Below are positions 36,045 through 46,502 of a stretch of DNA of 64,000 bases, piece by piece (the first letter of the stretch is position 1; each line of letters starts with the position of its first letter). The position numbers and the translations under genes were made by a program. The stretch is from Alkalihalobacillus sp. LMS39 (GTDB taxonomy: Bacteria; Bacillota; Bacilli; Bacillales; Bacillaceae_F), in contig NZ_CP093300.1 in the NCBI RefSeq assembly GCF_022812285.1, positions 4,154,001 to 4,218,000 on the forward strand, read 5' to 3'. The notes beneath the pieces were generated by a model. It was not told the origin of the DNA. It saw only the letters and a program-made list of their open reading frames with translations, and did no database searches.

Positions 36045-37457
36045 GTGATTGAAGAAAAAATGGCCAATGAACATCTTCATCATATTTATAAAACGATTGT
36101 AAATGAAGTTGACATCGGTATTCATGTCATAAACGCTAATGGGGAAACCGTCATTTATAATAGTAAAATGATGGATATTGAATCTCTCTCAAAAGAAGAT
36201 GTATTACATAAGCACTTCTTAGATGTGTTTACATTTGAAGAAGGTGAAACAAGTACATTATTAGATGTATTACGAGAAAAACGCCCACGAAAAAATGTAA
36301 AACAAACTTATTTCAACCATAAAGGTAAAGAAATTACAACGGTGAACCACACTTTTCCTATTTTCTATGAAGATGAGTTAATTGGCGCGATTGAAATTGC
36401 AAAAGATGTTACAAACCTCGAGCGATTAATCCGGGAAAATATAAAACAAAAAGGCAATACAACATTTACCTTTGATAGTATTATTGGCAAAAGTCACTCT
36501 ATTCGAGAAGTGATTGAACATACGAAGCGAGCTACAAGAACTCCTTCCTCTGTCTTAATTGTCGGTGAAACCGGGACAGGGAAAGAGCTATTTGCCCAAA
36601 GTATTCATAATGGAAGTGAACGTTCTTCTGCCCCATTCATTTCTCAAAACTGTGCCGCTATTCCTGATACCCTTATTGAAAGTATTTTATTCGGGACAAA
36701 AAAAGGAGCTTTTACAGGTTCACTAGAACGACCTGGCTTATTTGAAGAAGCAGAAGGTGGCACTTTATTTCTCGATGAAATCAACTCATTGAGTCCAATG
36801 TTGCAAGCGAAACTGCTACGTGCTATCCAAGAGAAAGTGATTCGACGGGTAGGAGATACGATTGACCGCAAAGTAAATGTTCGCATCGTATCAACGATTA
36901 ATGAGGATCCAATTGAAGCCATTGCAAATGGGAGATTACGAAAAGACTTATATTATCGATTAAGTGTCGTTTCTATTTTTGTTCCCCCATTAAGAGAGCG
37001 TAAAGAAGATATCCCTTTACTCGCCTCGCATTTTATAAAAAAATACAATCATCTTTTTCAAATGAATGTCCAACAACTTCACCCTGACGTAATGCACCTT
37101 TTCAACGATTATGATTGGCCAGGTAATGTACGGGAACTTGAGCATGTTATTGAAGGAGCTATGAATCTTGTCGTTGATGATACAACAATTCATTTTTCAT
37201 ACTTACCCGTTCACTTTCGAAATAAATCCATTCCAAAAGACGGACCTTCTTCATCTAGCCCAACTACTTTTGTCGACAAAGAAGAATTAACAACAACCTA
37301 TCAATTAAAAGACTATCTTCATGAAGCAGAAACGTATTTTATTAAAAAAGCGCTCATCCGCCATAAATATCATGTCACAAATACAGCTAAAGAACTTGGA
37401 CTAAGCCGCCAAGCTCTTCAATATCGAATGAAACGCCTTCATATTCGGGCAAAATAA
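36045..37457 (+). CDS. rocR: RocR-type sigma-54-dependent activator
   Basis: 470 residues in the classical order: PAS sensor (about 10-125), AAA+ domain (about 145-380) with Walker A GETGTGKE, the sigma-54 contact loop as GAFTGS, Walker B GGTLFLDEI, and a C-terminal Fis-type helix-turn-helix (NTAKELGLSRQALQYRMKRL). RocR senses ornithine or citrulline and activates roc operons with SigL. It is divergent from rocD, whose upstream region carries the -24/-12 promoter. The start is GTG at 36045 with AGGGGGAG 6 bases before it. Confidence 0.92.
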   Translation: MIEEKMANEHLHHIYKTIVNEVDIGIHVINANGETVIYNSKMMDIESLSKEDVLHKHFLDVFTFEEGETSTLLDVLREKRPRKNVKQTYFNHKGKEITTVNHTFPIFYEDELIGAIEIAKDVTNLERLIRENIKQKGNTTFTFDSIIGKSHSIREVIEHTKRATRTPSSVLIVGETGTGKELFAQSIHNGSERSSAPFISQNCAAIPDTLIESILFGTKKGAFTGSLERPGLFEEAEGGTLFLDEINSLSPMLQAKLLRAIQEKVIRRVGDTIDRKVNVRIVSTINEDPIEAIANGRLRKDLYYRLSVVSIFVPPLRERKEDIPLLASHFIKKYNHLFQMNVQQLHPDVMHLFNDYDWPGNVRELEHVIEGAMNLVVDDTTIHFSYLPVHFRNKSIPKDGPSSSSPTTFVDKEELTTTYQLKDYLHEAETYFIKKALIRHKYHVTNTAKELGLSRQALQYRMKRLHIRAK

Positions 37458-37599
37458 GACTAGCTTACAACGAGATAGTACGAAAGGACAACTTCACTGG
37501 GGTTGTAAATCTATACACAGATTACGTTAAAAAACGATTCTAGTAGCGCGCATTTTAATGAGCAAAAGAAAAATTTCCTGTACGTTTCTTTCAAGAATA

Positions 37600-37634
37600 A
37601 GCTTTCAAAGCTTCGCTGCTAGACCAAAATTTTT
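37600..37634 (+). repeat. 35-bp dispersed repeat, copy 1
   Basis: It begins AGCTTTCAAAGCTTC and ends ACCAAAATTTTT; 33 of 35 bases match 56132-56166. The AAGCTTTCAAAGCTT part is itself a palindrome. It lies in the gap between rocR and the converging YjiH-like gene, which otherwise shows nothing. Confidence 0.7.
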
Positions 37635-37650
37635 TCTTATCTTTCAAAAA

Positions 37651-37689
37651 AGGTGCCACAAAAAGAAAAATTCTCTTTGTGACACCCTT
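37651..37689 (-). terminator. Terminator of the rocF-yjiH-like operon
   Basis: GGGTGTCACAAAGAGA pairs with TCTTTTTGTGGCACC apart from one mismatch, followed on the minus strand by TTTTTTGAAAG. Confidence 0.85.
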
Positions 37690-37693
37690 ACCT

Positions 37694-39079
37694 TTACATC
37701 AACCAAAAAATAAGATGAGTCATTCCTACAATTATCGGTAATGTAATAATTGTTCGTTGTAAAAAGATAATAACTAGATCGAGGAAACGAACTGGAATTT
37801 TTGAAGCAAGGAGAAGTCCCCCGACTTCTGACATATAAATCAATTGTGTAATCGATACACAAGCGATGACAAATCGAGTGAATTCACTTTCAATGCCACT
37901 CCCAATGACGGCAGGTAAAAGCATATCAGCAAATCCGATAACCATTGTTTGTGCAGCTTCTGCTGCATGTGGTACTTGCATCCATTCAAGCAATGGGATA
38001 AACGGTAATCCTAAATAATGGAATAGCGGTGTATTTTCAGCAAATATTAATGCGACTGTACCAACTGCCATGACAATTGGAATAACACCGAGCCACATAT
38101 CAAGAACGTTTTGGAACCCACCTTTTATCGTTTTGCCTATCCCCTCATTGTTTTGCGCACGATAGGCGGCTTTGTTGAAGCCTACTTTTAAAAGGGATTC
38201 CCCGTTTTTTGCATGTTCCTCTTGTGGACGGTCTTTGTTTTCAACGATATACTCATTCGGTTTTCGCGATAACGGCGGAATTCTCGGACAAATAACCGCA
38301 GCTACAAACCCAGCTAATACAACGGTAAAATAAAAAGGTAAAAACATCGACGTCAACTCTAAGTATTCTAAAATGACGATACTAAATGTTATCGACACTA
38401 CCGAAAACGTTGTTCCGATAACAGCCGCTTCTCGTTTTGTGTAAAACCCTTCTTCATATTGCTTATTCGTCAGTAAGATTCCAACCGTTCCGTCTCCCAT
38501 CCACGACGCCATACAATCGACTGAAGAGCGACCCGGCAACGTAAATAACGGACGCATTACTTTATTTAATAGTGTTCCAAACAGTTCAAGTAACCCGAAA
38601 TTTAACAAAAGAGGTAAAAATAAACCAGCAAATAAGAAAATCGTAAACAGTACGGGAATAAGTTCATTCATTACAATTGCACCAGTATATTCAGACCAAA
38701 CTGCTTCTGGTCCCCATTCAAAAACAGTCATCGTTGCAAAAATAAACCCTAATACCCGAGTGACAACCCATGCTGGGTGGACGATAAATAATCCTTTTAT
38801 AAACGGACGATTCATAAGAGACTCTGGTTTTAATGCCGTTCCAATTATACTCATGACGGCTACAAAAAATAACATAGCCGTAACAATATACGGAGTACTA
38901 TCTCCGAGTAACGCTTTCAATTCTTTAGCTAAAATAGCAACTGGAATTGTAATACTGCCATCATACTGAATCGGAATCATAAACAAGAAAATCCCAATCA
39001 ATGAAGGAAGAATGAACCACGCATATGCTTTTCCACTAATTTCAACTGGTTGTTTCTCTTTTCCTGTCCCCTCTGCCAT
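37694..39079 (-). CDS. YjiH-family membrane protein with Gate domains, possible amino-acid transporter
   Basis: A 461-residue polytopic membrane protein with about 10-11 hydrophobic segments and the nucleoside-recognition/Gate motifs typical of the YjiH family (RSSVDCMASWMGDGTVGILL, GFADMLLPAVIGSGIESEFTRFVIA). A soluble charged loop (about 285-330) splits it into two halves. No substrate has been firmly established for this family that I know of. It is 42 bases downstream of rocF under the same sigma-54 promoter, so uptake or exchange of arginine, ornithine or a related amino acid is the sensible hypothesis. Confidence 0.75.
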   Translation of the reverse strand: MAEGTGKEKQPVEISGKAYAWFILPSLIGIFLFMIPIQYDGSITIPVAILAKELKALLGDSTPYIVTAMLFFVAVMSIIGTALKPESLMNRPFIKGLFIVHPAWVVTRVLGFIFATMTVFEWGPEAVWSEYTGAIVMNELIPVLFTIFLFAGLFLPLLLNFGLLELFGTLLNKVMRPLFTLPGRSSVDCMASWMGDGTVGILLTNKQYEEGFYTKREAAVIGTTFSVVSITFSIVILEYLELTSMFLPFYFTVVLAGFVAAVICPRIPPLSRKPNEYIVENKDRPQEEHAKNGESLLKVGFNKAAYRAQNNEGIGKTIKGGFQNVLDMWLGVIPIVMAVGTVALIFAENTPLFHYLGLPFIPLLEWMQVPHAAEAAQTMVIGFADMLLPAVIGSGIESEFTRFVIACVSITQLIYMSEVGGLLLASKIPVRFLDLVIIFLQRTIITLPIIVGMTHLIFWLM

Positions 39080-39121
39080 AAACGTTCCCCCTTTTTCATT
39101 TCTTCTACTACTATATGTGGT

Positions 39122-40024
39122 TTATAGTAGTTTTTTTCCTAGTAATGATGTAATTAATGCAACAGCGACATTTGCCGTTTGATTGCGATTATCTAAGATT
39201 GGGTTTACTTCAACAAATTCAGCTGATGTGATAATTTCAGACTCTGCTAGCATTTCAAGTGCTAAATGACTTTCACGATATGTAATCCCACCTAATACCG
39301 GTGTTCCTACTCCAGGTGCATCCGTTGGGTCAATTCCGTCAAGATCTAGACTTAAATGGACACCATCTGTTCGACTTGATAAATACTCAATGGTTTCTTC
39401 CATGACTCTTGTCATACCCATACGATCAATCTCATGCATCGTGTATACTTTAATGCCTTTTTCTTTAATTAACTCTCTTTCACCTTCATCAATAGAACGA
39501 GCACCCACAATGACAATATTTTCCGGCTTAATTTTCGGTAAAAAGCCACCGATATTTGTCAATTCTGGATGTCCAATCCCGAGGTTTACAGCTAACGGCA
39601 TACCGTGAATATTACCTGAAGGAGATGTTTCAGCACAGTTTAAATCAACATGGGCATCATACCAAATCACACCTAAATTTTCATGACGCTTGCAAAGACC
39701 AGCGATGGAACCAATACTAATACTATGGTCGCCACCTAAAATTAATGGGAAGTTTCCATTATCCTCAATTTTTTCAACTTCTTGTTGGAGTACATTACTT
39801 GCATGAATAACCTCTTTTAAATTTCGTAAATTTCCTTCTTCAGTATCACTTCTCGAACGATTAATACTAATGTCACCAAAATCTTTAACTTCGTACCCTA
39901 ATTCTTCCACTTCTTCAATGAGGCCCGCATATCTCATTGCGCTTGGTCCCATATCCACTCCACGCCGCTTTTGCCCTAAATCCATCGGTACACCAATAAT
40001 CGACACTTGTTTAAAATTTTTCAT
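39122..40024 (-). CDS. rocF: Arginase
   Basis: 300 residues, the normal size. It hydrolyses arginine to ornithine and urea using a binuclear manganese centre. The metal ligands lie in [18 protein letters not shown] and SLDLDGIDP, and SGNIHGMP is the guanidinium loop. The ATG at 40024 ([18 protein letters not shown]) is preferred because GAGGGG lies 7 bases upstream; the longer frame would run into leader sequence. First gene of a two-gene operon behind a sigma-54 promoter, so RocR control is expected as for rocD. Confidence 0.95.
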   Translation of the reverse strand: MKNFKQVSIIGVPMDLGQKRRGVDMGPSAMRYAGLIEEVEELGYEVKDFGDISINRSRSDTEEGNLRNLKEVIHASNVLQQEVEKIEDNGNFPLILGGDHSISIGSIAGLCKRHENLGVIWYDAHVDLNCAETSPSGNIHGMPLAVNLGIGHPELTNIGGFLPKIKPENIVIVGARSIDEGERELIKEKGIKVYTMHEIDRMGMTRVMEETIEYLSSRTDGVHLSLDLDGIDPTDAPGVGTPVLGGITYRESHLALEMLAESEIITSAEFVEVNPILDNRNQTANVAVALITSLLGKKLL

Positions 40025-40069
40025 GATGAAACCCCTCTCTTTTTTCTTCTTATTTATATCTTGTATTTT

Positions 40070-40086
40070 ATGCAATTTTCATGCCA
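40070..40086 (-). promoter_or_regulatory. Sigma-54 (SigL) -24/-12 promoter of rocF
   Basis: TGGCATGAAAATTGCAT on the minus strand, with GG and GC doublets exactly 10 bases apart, 46 bases upstream of the start codon. It has the same architecture as the rocD promoter. Confidence 0.95.
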
Positions 40087-40158
40087 CTTTACAAATTTGT
40101 GATGCACAGATTGTATGCACTACTCGTATATTATTTCGCTATGAAATTATATACGATC

Positions 40159-40174
40159 TTGCATAATTTTGCTA
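40159..40174. promoter_or_regulatory. Candidate RocR upstream activating sequence for rocF
   Basis: TTGCATAATTTTGCTA, an imperfect palindrome. Its reverse strand carries GCAAAAT as in the candidate site near rocD. It lies about 75 bases upstream of the -24 box. Confidence 0.5.
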
Positions 40175-40432
40175 TGGATATGAATAATTTTATGGCGAAA
40201 AGAAAAATATTTTTGCATTATACCAACAACTATTCTAGTCCCCTATTGTATAGAAGTATAGTCGTTCATGAACTTTTTAACCTTTTACAACACTGTACAT
40301 TTCCAATCTTTTGAAAAAGTTACAATTTAAAATATTTATTAACAAAACTTTTCATATAAAAACATATTGCTTTTATGTTAGGATGGAAGTGACATGTAGA
40401 AATTTGTCGAATTTATAAAGGAGGAGTTTATT

Positions 40433-42487
40433 TTGAACCTTGTTTCTAAAATCCAAACAAGTTTACGTTTGAAAATGTTGTTTGTTTTTATTCCCATTAT
40501 ATTAGTTTCAACGATAGCGATCTCAACTTTAAGTTATAATGATTCAAAAAATGAGATTGCTTCTATTACAGAAAAGCGTGTCCTTAATGAGTTACATTAT
40601 ATCGAAGAGCAGATGACTCATGAATTTACTGCCCATACACGTTTGATTGAATCTCTTGAAGCTGTATACAGCACAACATATAGTTCCTTAGAAAAAGAAG
40701 ATTTTAAGGACATCCTAGAAAATAGTGTTGTTATTAATGAACATACATTTGGAATAGGCTTATGGTTAGAGCCTAATACGTATAGTAATGAGCGATTTTT
40801 CGGTCCCTACGTTTATAAAGAGGGAAATCAAGTTGTGTACACAGAAGAATACGAAGACCCTTCTTATGATTTTCACAACACCGATTGGTACCAATTAGGA
40901 AAGCAGTCTTCCGAAAATGAAATTTCATGGACTGAGCCTTATTACGATGAAGCCCTAAATACAACTTTAATTTCAGCGATATTACCTATCTATGTCGATT
41001 CAACATTTACAGGTGTGATAACAGCAGATTATGACCTTTCCACCATTCAACAGCTCGTGGCTAGTCAAACCTTTGAAACATCTGGCTATTTCTTTTTAAC
41101 TAACTCAGATGGAGCTTTTCTTGCTCATCAAGACCAAGAAAAAGTAATGAATGGCAATATAGCAGAAGATGATTTTTATTTGCCGTTATTTGAAACAATG
41201 AATCAGAATGAAGAAGGTAAAGAAATTCTTACTAGTAATGACGGTACATGGGAAAGTTTTTACTCTACTGTTCCTACTACTAATTGGAAGCTTGTCGGAC
41301 TTGCACCAACGAGTGAATTATATGCTTCCGTAACAAGGTTATTATATAAAGCCTTAACAATTACAACTATTGTTAGTGGACTTTTACTTTTCACTATTAT
41401 TGGATTTAGTGCGCGTATGACAAAACAAATCAGACAAATTGTTGATAGTATCCAACGTTTATCAAGTGGTGATTTAACTAGCTATGTTGACGTTAAGACA
41501 AAGGATGAAATAGGACAAATTGGGAGCCACTATAATGAAGCTGTTCTTAATTTACGTCAAACGCTCCATACTATCACCCAAACGTCTAATCACGTTGCAT
41601 CAAGTGCAAATGAACTATCAGTAAGCTCAGAAGAGACGAGTAAATCCATTGTAGAAGTGGCATCATCCATTGAAGAAGTAGCCATTAACACATCGGAACA
41701 AAGAAAATCAAGTACCGTATTAAACGAAATGACAGTGACCATTACAGAAGGCATTGACATGATTTCAGCGAATGTAAAAGGCGTGAAGGAAAATGCCGTT
41801 CATACTTCACAACTTTCCTCAACAGGAAATGAGTATGTAACTGATGTCATGAATCAAATGAATACCATCCATGAGCAAGTTGAGCAATCATCCACAACCG
41901 TCGATAATCTTCATGATAAATCAAGAAAAATTGAAGATATTATCTCACTGATTACATCGATTGCAGAAAAAACAAACTTACTCGCTTTAAATGCAGCAAT
42001 AGAAGCGGCTCGAGCAGGTGAAAATGGAAAAGGCTTTGTTATTGTTGCAGAGGAAGTTCGAAAATTAGCCGAACAATCTGGTCGTGCAACATCCCAAATT
42101 AAATCTTTAATCATTGATATCCAAGAAGATATTAACCATGTTGTTCATGCCATGAATGAAAGCACAACAACGACAAAACAAGGGTTAGAACTAGTACAAA
42201 AAACTGGGCAATCTTTTAAAGACATTTTTTCTTCCATTGAAGATGTAACGAAAAGGGCCGAGGATACCGACCAATTTATTAAATCTATTCTTACTGATGC
42301 CACCAAGATGGAAACAATTGTCGAAAATGTTAAAACGAATGCTCTCACTAATGATGATCATGCCCAAAGTGTATCTGCAGCAACAGAACAACAGTCTGCA
42401 ATTATGCAGGAAGTGACCGCTACAAGTGAGGAATTAGCAAAAGTGGCCCATGAATTACAAGCTGAAATTGAGAAATTTAAAATATAA
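40433..42487 (+). CDS. Methyl-accepting chemotaxis protein with extracellular dCache-like sensor
   Basis: 684 residues: transmembrane helix 1 (about 12-33), an extracellular Cache-type sensor (about 35-300; [31 protein letters not shown]), helix 2 (about 302-325), HAMP (about 326-380), and a cytoplasmic signalling domain whose hairpin tip reads [39 protein letters not shown]. dCache sensors often bind amino acids. Lying beside the arginine genes, this could be an amino-acid receptor (inference). The start is TTG at 40433 behind AAGGAGGAG. Confidence 0.92.
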   Translation: MNLVSKIQTSLRLKMLFVFIPIILVSTIAISTLSYNDSKNEIASITEKRVLNELHYIEEQMTHEFTAHTRLIESLEAVYSTTYSSLEKEDFKDILENSVVINEHTFGIGLWLEPNTYSNERFFGPYVYKEGNQVVYTEEYEDPSYDFHNTDWYQLGKQSSENEISWTEPYYDEALNTTLISAILPIYVDSTFTGVITADYDLSTIQQLVASQTFETSGYFFLTNSDGAFLAHQDQEKVMNGNIAEDDFYLPLFETMNQNEEGKEILTSNDGTWESFYSTVPTTNWKLVGLAPTSELYASVTRLLYKALTITTIVSGLLLFTIIGFSARMTKQIRQIVDSIQRLSSGDLTSYVDVKTKDEIGQIGSHYNEAVLNLRQTLHTITQTSNHVASSANELSVSSEETSKSIVEVASSIEEVAINTSEQRKSSTVLNEMTVTITEGIDMISANVKGVKENAVHTSQLSSTGNEYVTDVMNQMNTIHEQVEQSSTTVDNLHDKSRKIEDIISLITSIAEKTNLLALNAAIEAARAGENGKGFVIVAEEVRKLAEQSGRATSQIKSLIIDIQEDINHVVHAMNESTTTTKQGLELVQKTGQSFKDIFSSIEDVTKRAEDTDQFIKSILTDATKMETIVENVKTNALTNDDHAQSVSAATEQQSAIMQEVTATSEELAKVAHELQAEIEKFKI

Positions 42488-42508
42488 TCTCCCAAAAAAG
42501 CAAAATAC

Positions 42509-42537
42509 TTGTTTCTATAAGTATGAAGTTGTATGAT
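42509..42537 (+). promoter_or_regulatory. SigA promoter of the ArsR-type regulator
   Basis: TTGTTT, a 17-base spacer and TATGAT. A 24-bp palindrome follows at once. Confidence 0.7.
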
Positions 42538-42561
42538 AATATTAATATATATATTAATATT
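42538..42561. promoter_or_regulatory. Perfect 24-bp AT palindrome, probable ArsR autoregulatory operator
   Basis: The two arms are AATATTAATATA and its exact complement, placed on the expected transcription start of the regulator gene. ArsR-family proteins bind AT-rich palindromes in that position. The 12-bp core AATATTAATATT recurs at 50381-50392, upstream of the arabinan operon. Confidence 0.7.
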
Positions 42562-42584
42562 ACAGTGAAGTATGGGGGATACCT

Positions 42585-43496
42585 ATGAAGTTAGATATAT
42601 CCAACAACTCTCTTCCCGTCTACGAGGCATTGGCAAGTAATGTCCGGTTGGCTATTATAAATTGTTTGTCAGAAAAATCGATGAATATTAGAGAGTTAGC
42701 AGAAGCCGTTAATTTAAGTAGTGCCATAATGACAATGCACATAAAAAAATTAGAAAAAAGTGGAATCATTCGGACAGAGATGGTTCCTGGAAAAGCTGGT
42801 GTACAAAAGCTATGTATCTTAAACGTAGAAAGCATTACCATTGTTTTTCCATCCCAACAATCAGCTTCACAAGACTATCATGAAACAGAATTATCGGTTG
42901 GCCATTATACAGATTTCGATGTTGAGCCAACTTGTGGCTTAGCGACAAAACAACATATTATTGGTGAGTTTGACGAACCACGTTATTTCCTTGATCCTGA
43001 ACGTGTCAATGCGAAGATATTATGGTTCAGTAAAGGATTTATCGAATATAAAGTGCCCAATTTTTTATTAACATCAGAAAACCCAACCGAATTAGAAATC
43101 TCCTTGGAGCTTTCATCTGAGGCCCCTTTCATTCGAGAAAATTGGCCTTCTGACATCACCTTTTCCTTAAATGGAGTTGATTTAGGAAAATGGACGAGCC
43201 CTGGAGACTTTGGTGACAGACTTGGAAAATATACACCTGAATGGTGGCCACGCGTCGTGAACCAATATGGATTATTAAAGTACCTTAAAATTAATTCCTC
43301 TGGAACTTATATTGACGGTAAACAAATTTCAAAGGTTACGATTGATGACTTAAATATTCGCAGTAAACAGTGGACGTTTAAGCTTGCCGTTGATGAAAAT
43401 TCTGAAAATGTTGGTGGTGTTACTATTTTCGGAAAAAACTTCGGAAATTATAATCAAGATATTATCTTCCGCCTCTACTATACAAAAACAGTATAA
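42585..43496 (+). CDS. ArsR-family regulator with large C-terminal (beta-rich) domain
   Basis: 303 residues. The N-terminal 85 form an ArsR/SmtB winged helix (VYEALASNVRLAIINCLSEK, NIRELAEAVNLSSAIMTMHIKKLEKSGII). The remaining 200 or so are beta-rich with several Trp and Gly positions (RENWPSDITFSLNGVDLGKW, TPEWWPRVVNQYGLLKYLKI), unlike metal-sensing ArsR proteins, which end near residue 110. No metal-binding CxC motif is seen. It converges on the arabinan operon, so a sugar-sensing role through the C-terminal domain is an attractive inference. Confidence 0.8.
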   Translation: MKLDISNNSLPVYEALASNVRLAIINCLSEKSMNIRELAEAVNLSSAIMTMHIKKLEKSGIIRTEMVPGKAGVQKLCILNVESITIVFPSQQSASQDYHETELSVGHYTDFDVEPTCGLATKQHIIGEFDEPRYFLDPERVNAKILWFSKGFIEYKVPNFLLTSENPTELEISLELSSEAPFIRENWPSDITFSLNGVDLGKWTSPGDFGDRLGKYTPEWWPRVVNQYGLLKYLKINSSGTYIDGKQISKVTIDDLNIRSKQWTFKLAVDENSENVGGVTIFGKNFGNYNQDIIFRLYYTKTV

Positions 43497-43506
43497 TCGA
43501 GCAAAT

Positions 43507-43542
43507 GGCCACTGAGAAGGGAAACGTCCTTTTTCAGTGGCC
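43507..43542 (+). terminator. Terminator of the ArsR-type regulator gene
   Basis: GGCCACTGAGAAGG/CCTTTTTCAGTGGCC stem with a short loop, then TCTTTTCTTTC. Confidence 0.85.
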
Positions 43543-43561
43543 TCTTTTCTTTCTCATTTTT

Positions 43562-43742
43562 GCGGTCAGAGCAGCCGTTATTTGTGAACATGATACAGGT
43601 TTCCGTTTTTTAGCGGCCACAGGAGCGCTTATTCACGCAAAAGCAACTTTATTCCTAGCGATGTATGATGATTAACTGCTCCTGTGGCCACCAACGTTCC
43701 AAAATGCTAGTAACGTTCACAGATAACGGTTTTCATGGCCGC
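43562..43742. repeat. Nested 180-bp inverted repeat, non-coding
   Basis: Three concentric arm pairs: 43562-43568 with 43736-43742 (GCGGTCA/TGGCCGC, one mismatch), 43575-43589 with 43715-43729 (CCGTTATTTGTGAAC, one mismatch) and 43615-43626 with 43678-43689 (GGCCACAGGAGC, perfect). It would fold into one long interrupted hairpin. It lies between two converging terminators and is much more GC-rich than its surroundings. It could be a MITE-like element or a structured RNA; I see no ORF. Confidence 0.7.
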
Positions 43743-43763
43743 TTACTTACCATTTACACTAAA

Positions 43764-43792
43764 AAAGCTGTCGATTCATTCTCGACAGCTTT
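43764..43792 (-). terminator. Terminator of the arabinan operon
   Basis: AAAGCTGTCGA/TCGACAGCTTT with a 7-base loop and six T on the minus strand. Confidence 0.92.
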
Positions 43793-43805
43793 AAACTGTG
43801 TATTC

Positions 43806-45356
<1,551 letters not shown>

Positions 45357-45359
45357 CTA

Positions 45360-46331
45360 TTAATTTCGAACCGGTAGACTATCGGCGACAGGAACACCAA
45401 AAACTGGTAAACCATCTTCTCCCCATGTAAACACTTGTGCTCTTGTATGTCGGTTAGGATCATACAATGGGTCACCCTCTATTTCTTTATAGTTTCTAGC
45501 ATGATACACAATGACATCTTCAGTTCCATCTTCTGAAACTGTGAAACTATTATGTCCTGGACCATATTGACTTGTGCCTTCATTTGTTTGGAATACTGGC
45601 TTTTCTGTTTTTTTCCATGAAGCTGGATCAAGTAGATTGCTATTTTCATCGGCATATAAAAGTCCCATGCAATAATTAAAATCTGTCGCACTCCCAGAAA
45701 AGGCAATAATCACTTTCCCATTTCTCACTAACACAGCAGGTCCTTCATTAACAAGGAAGCCAATTTTTTCCCAATCATATTCTGGTGTAGAAATCATGAC
45801 TGGTTCCGTAGAAATTGTCCATGGATTCTCCATTTCTGCAATATAAAGATTAGAGTTTCCTTTAATGTCTGGGTCTTTTTGTGGCCAAACTAAATATCGA
45901 ACACCGTTGTGCTCAAACGTTGTTGCATCTAGGGCAAACGATTCCCATTTTGTTTTTATTTGTCCTTTTTCTACCCATTCGCCTTCTAACGGGTTTTCGG
46001 CATCCGTTTCTAACACGAACATACGATGGTCAAATAAGCCTTCATTTGTTTCAGCCGTTCTTGCTGCAGCAAAATAAATATACCATTTACCATCAATGAA
46101 ATGGATCTCCGGAGCCCAAATATTGGCACTCATCGGTCCAACATCATATTTTCTCCAAACAACAACTGGCTCAGCTTCCCTTAATCCTTGAATGGTTTTT
46201 GACCGTCTTACTTCAATTCGGTCATATTCAGGAACAGAAGCGGTAAAGTAATAATAACCATCAGAATGCTTGTATACCCATGGATCAGCTCTTTGCTCTA
46301 TAACTGGATTCGCATATTGTTGTTTTGACAT
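45360..46331 (-). CDS. GH43-family arabinofuranosidase/xylosidase, cytosolic
   Basis: A 323-residue five-bladed beta-propeller glycosidase. The catalytic base Asp is in EQRADPWVYKHSDGYYYFT, the pKa-modulating Asp in SFALDATTFEH, and the acid Glu in VNEGPAVLVRNG; SANIWAPEIHFIDGKWYIYFAA is a family signature. No signal peptide. In this operon it probably trims imported arabino-oligosaccharides together with GH51; members of the family also act as beta-xylosidases, so the exact specificity is open. AGGAGAGATG precedes the ATG. Confidence 0.85.
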   Translation of the reverse strand: MSKQQYANPVIEQRADPWVYKHSDGYYYFTASVPEYDRIEVRRSKTIQGLREAEPVVVWRKYDVGPMSANIWAPEIHFIDGKWYIYFAAARTAETNEGLFDHRMFVLETDAENPLEGEWVEKGQIKTKWESFALDATTFEHNGVRYLVWPQKDPDIKGNSNLYIAEMENPWTISTEPVMISTPEYDWEKIGFLVNEGPAVLVRNGKVIIAFSGSATDFNYCMGLLYADENSNLLDPASWKKTEKPVFQTNEGTSQYGPGHNSFTVSEDGTEDVIVYHARNYKEIEGDPLYDPNRHTRAQVFTWGEDGLPVFGVPVADSLPVRN

Positions 46332-46445
46332 GACTCATCTCTCCTATTAACAAAATGTATTCGTTATTTAATTTACATATACATTAACTATTAGCTCAAA
46401 AAAAATCCTACCCCATACTAACGTGTTTCTTTCTATTCCATGCTA

Positions 46446-46495
46446 CGGCTTTTACACACTTTTTATGCGTAACGGTAAAAAGAATATAAAAGCCG
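46446..46495 (-). promoter_or_regulatory. Intercistronic two-step hairpin between permease and GH43
   Basis: CGGCTTTTA/TAAAAGCCG encloses CTTTTTA/TAAAAAG. It begins 8 bases after the permease stop. The tail on the minus strand is only weakly T-rich, so it is more likely an mRNA-stability or processing element than a full terminator. The 46332-46502 gap shows no promoter I trust. Confidence 0.5.
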
Positions 46496-46502
46496 GTATA
46501 CT

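Larger units (their letters stand above)
40025..40432. other. Divergent control region between rocF and the chemoreceptor gene
   Basis: It holds the rocF sigma-54 promoter and one to three RocR-like palindromes (40159-40174; an exact 12-bp palindrome AAAAATATTTTT at 40203-40214; TGCA repeats at 40103-40120). The last 150 bases before the chemoreceptor gene hold no clear promoter. A 77-codon plus-strand frame across it is rejected. Confidence 0.5.

Noticed and set aside
40081-40314. 77-codon plus-strand frame upstream of the chemoreceptor
   Set aside because: It covers the rocF sigma-54 promoter and RocR-like palindromes, and its composition resembles random AT-rich DNA.
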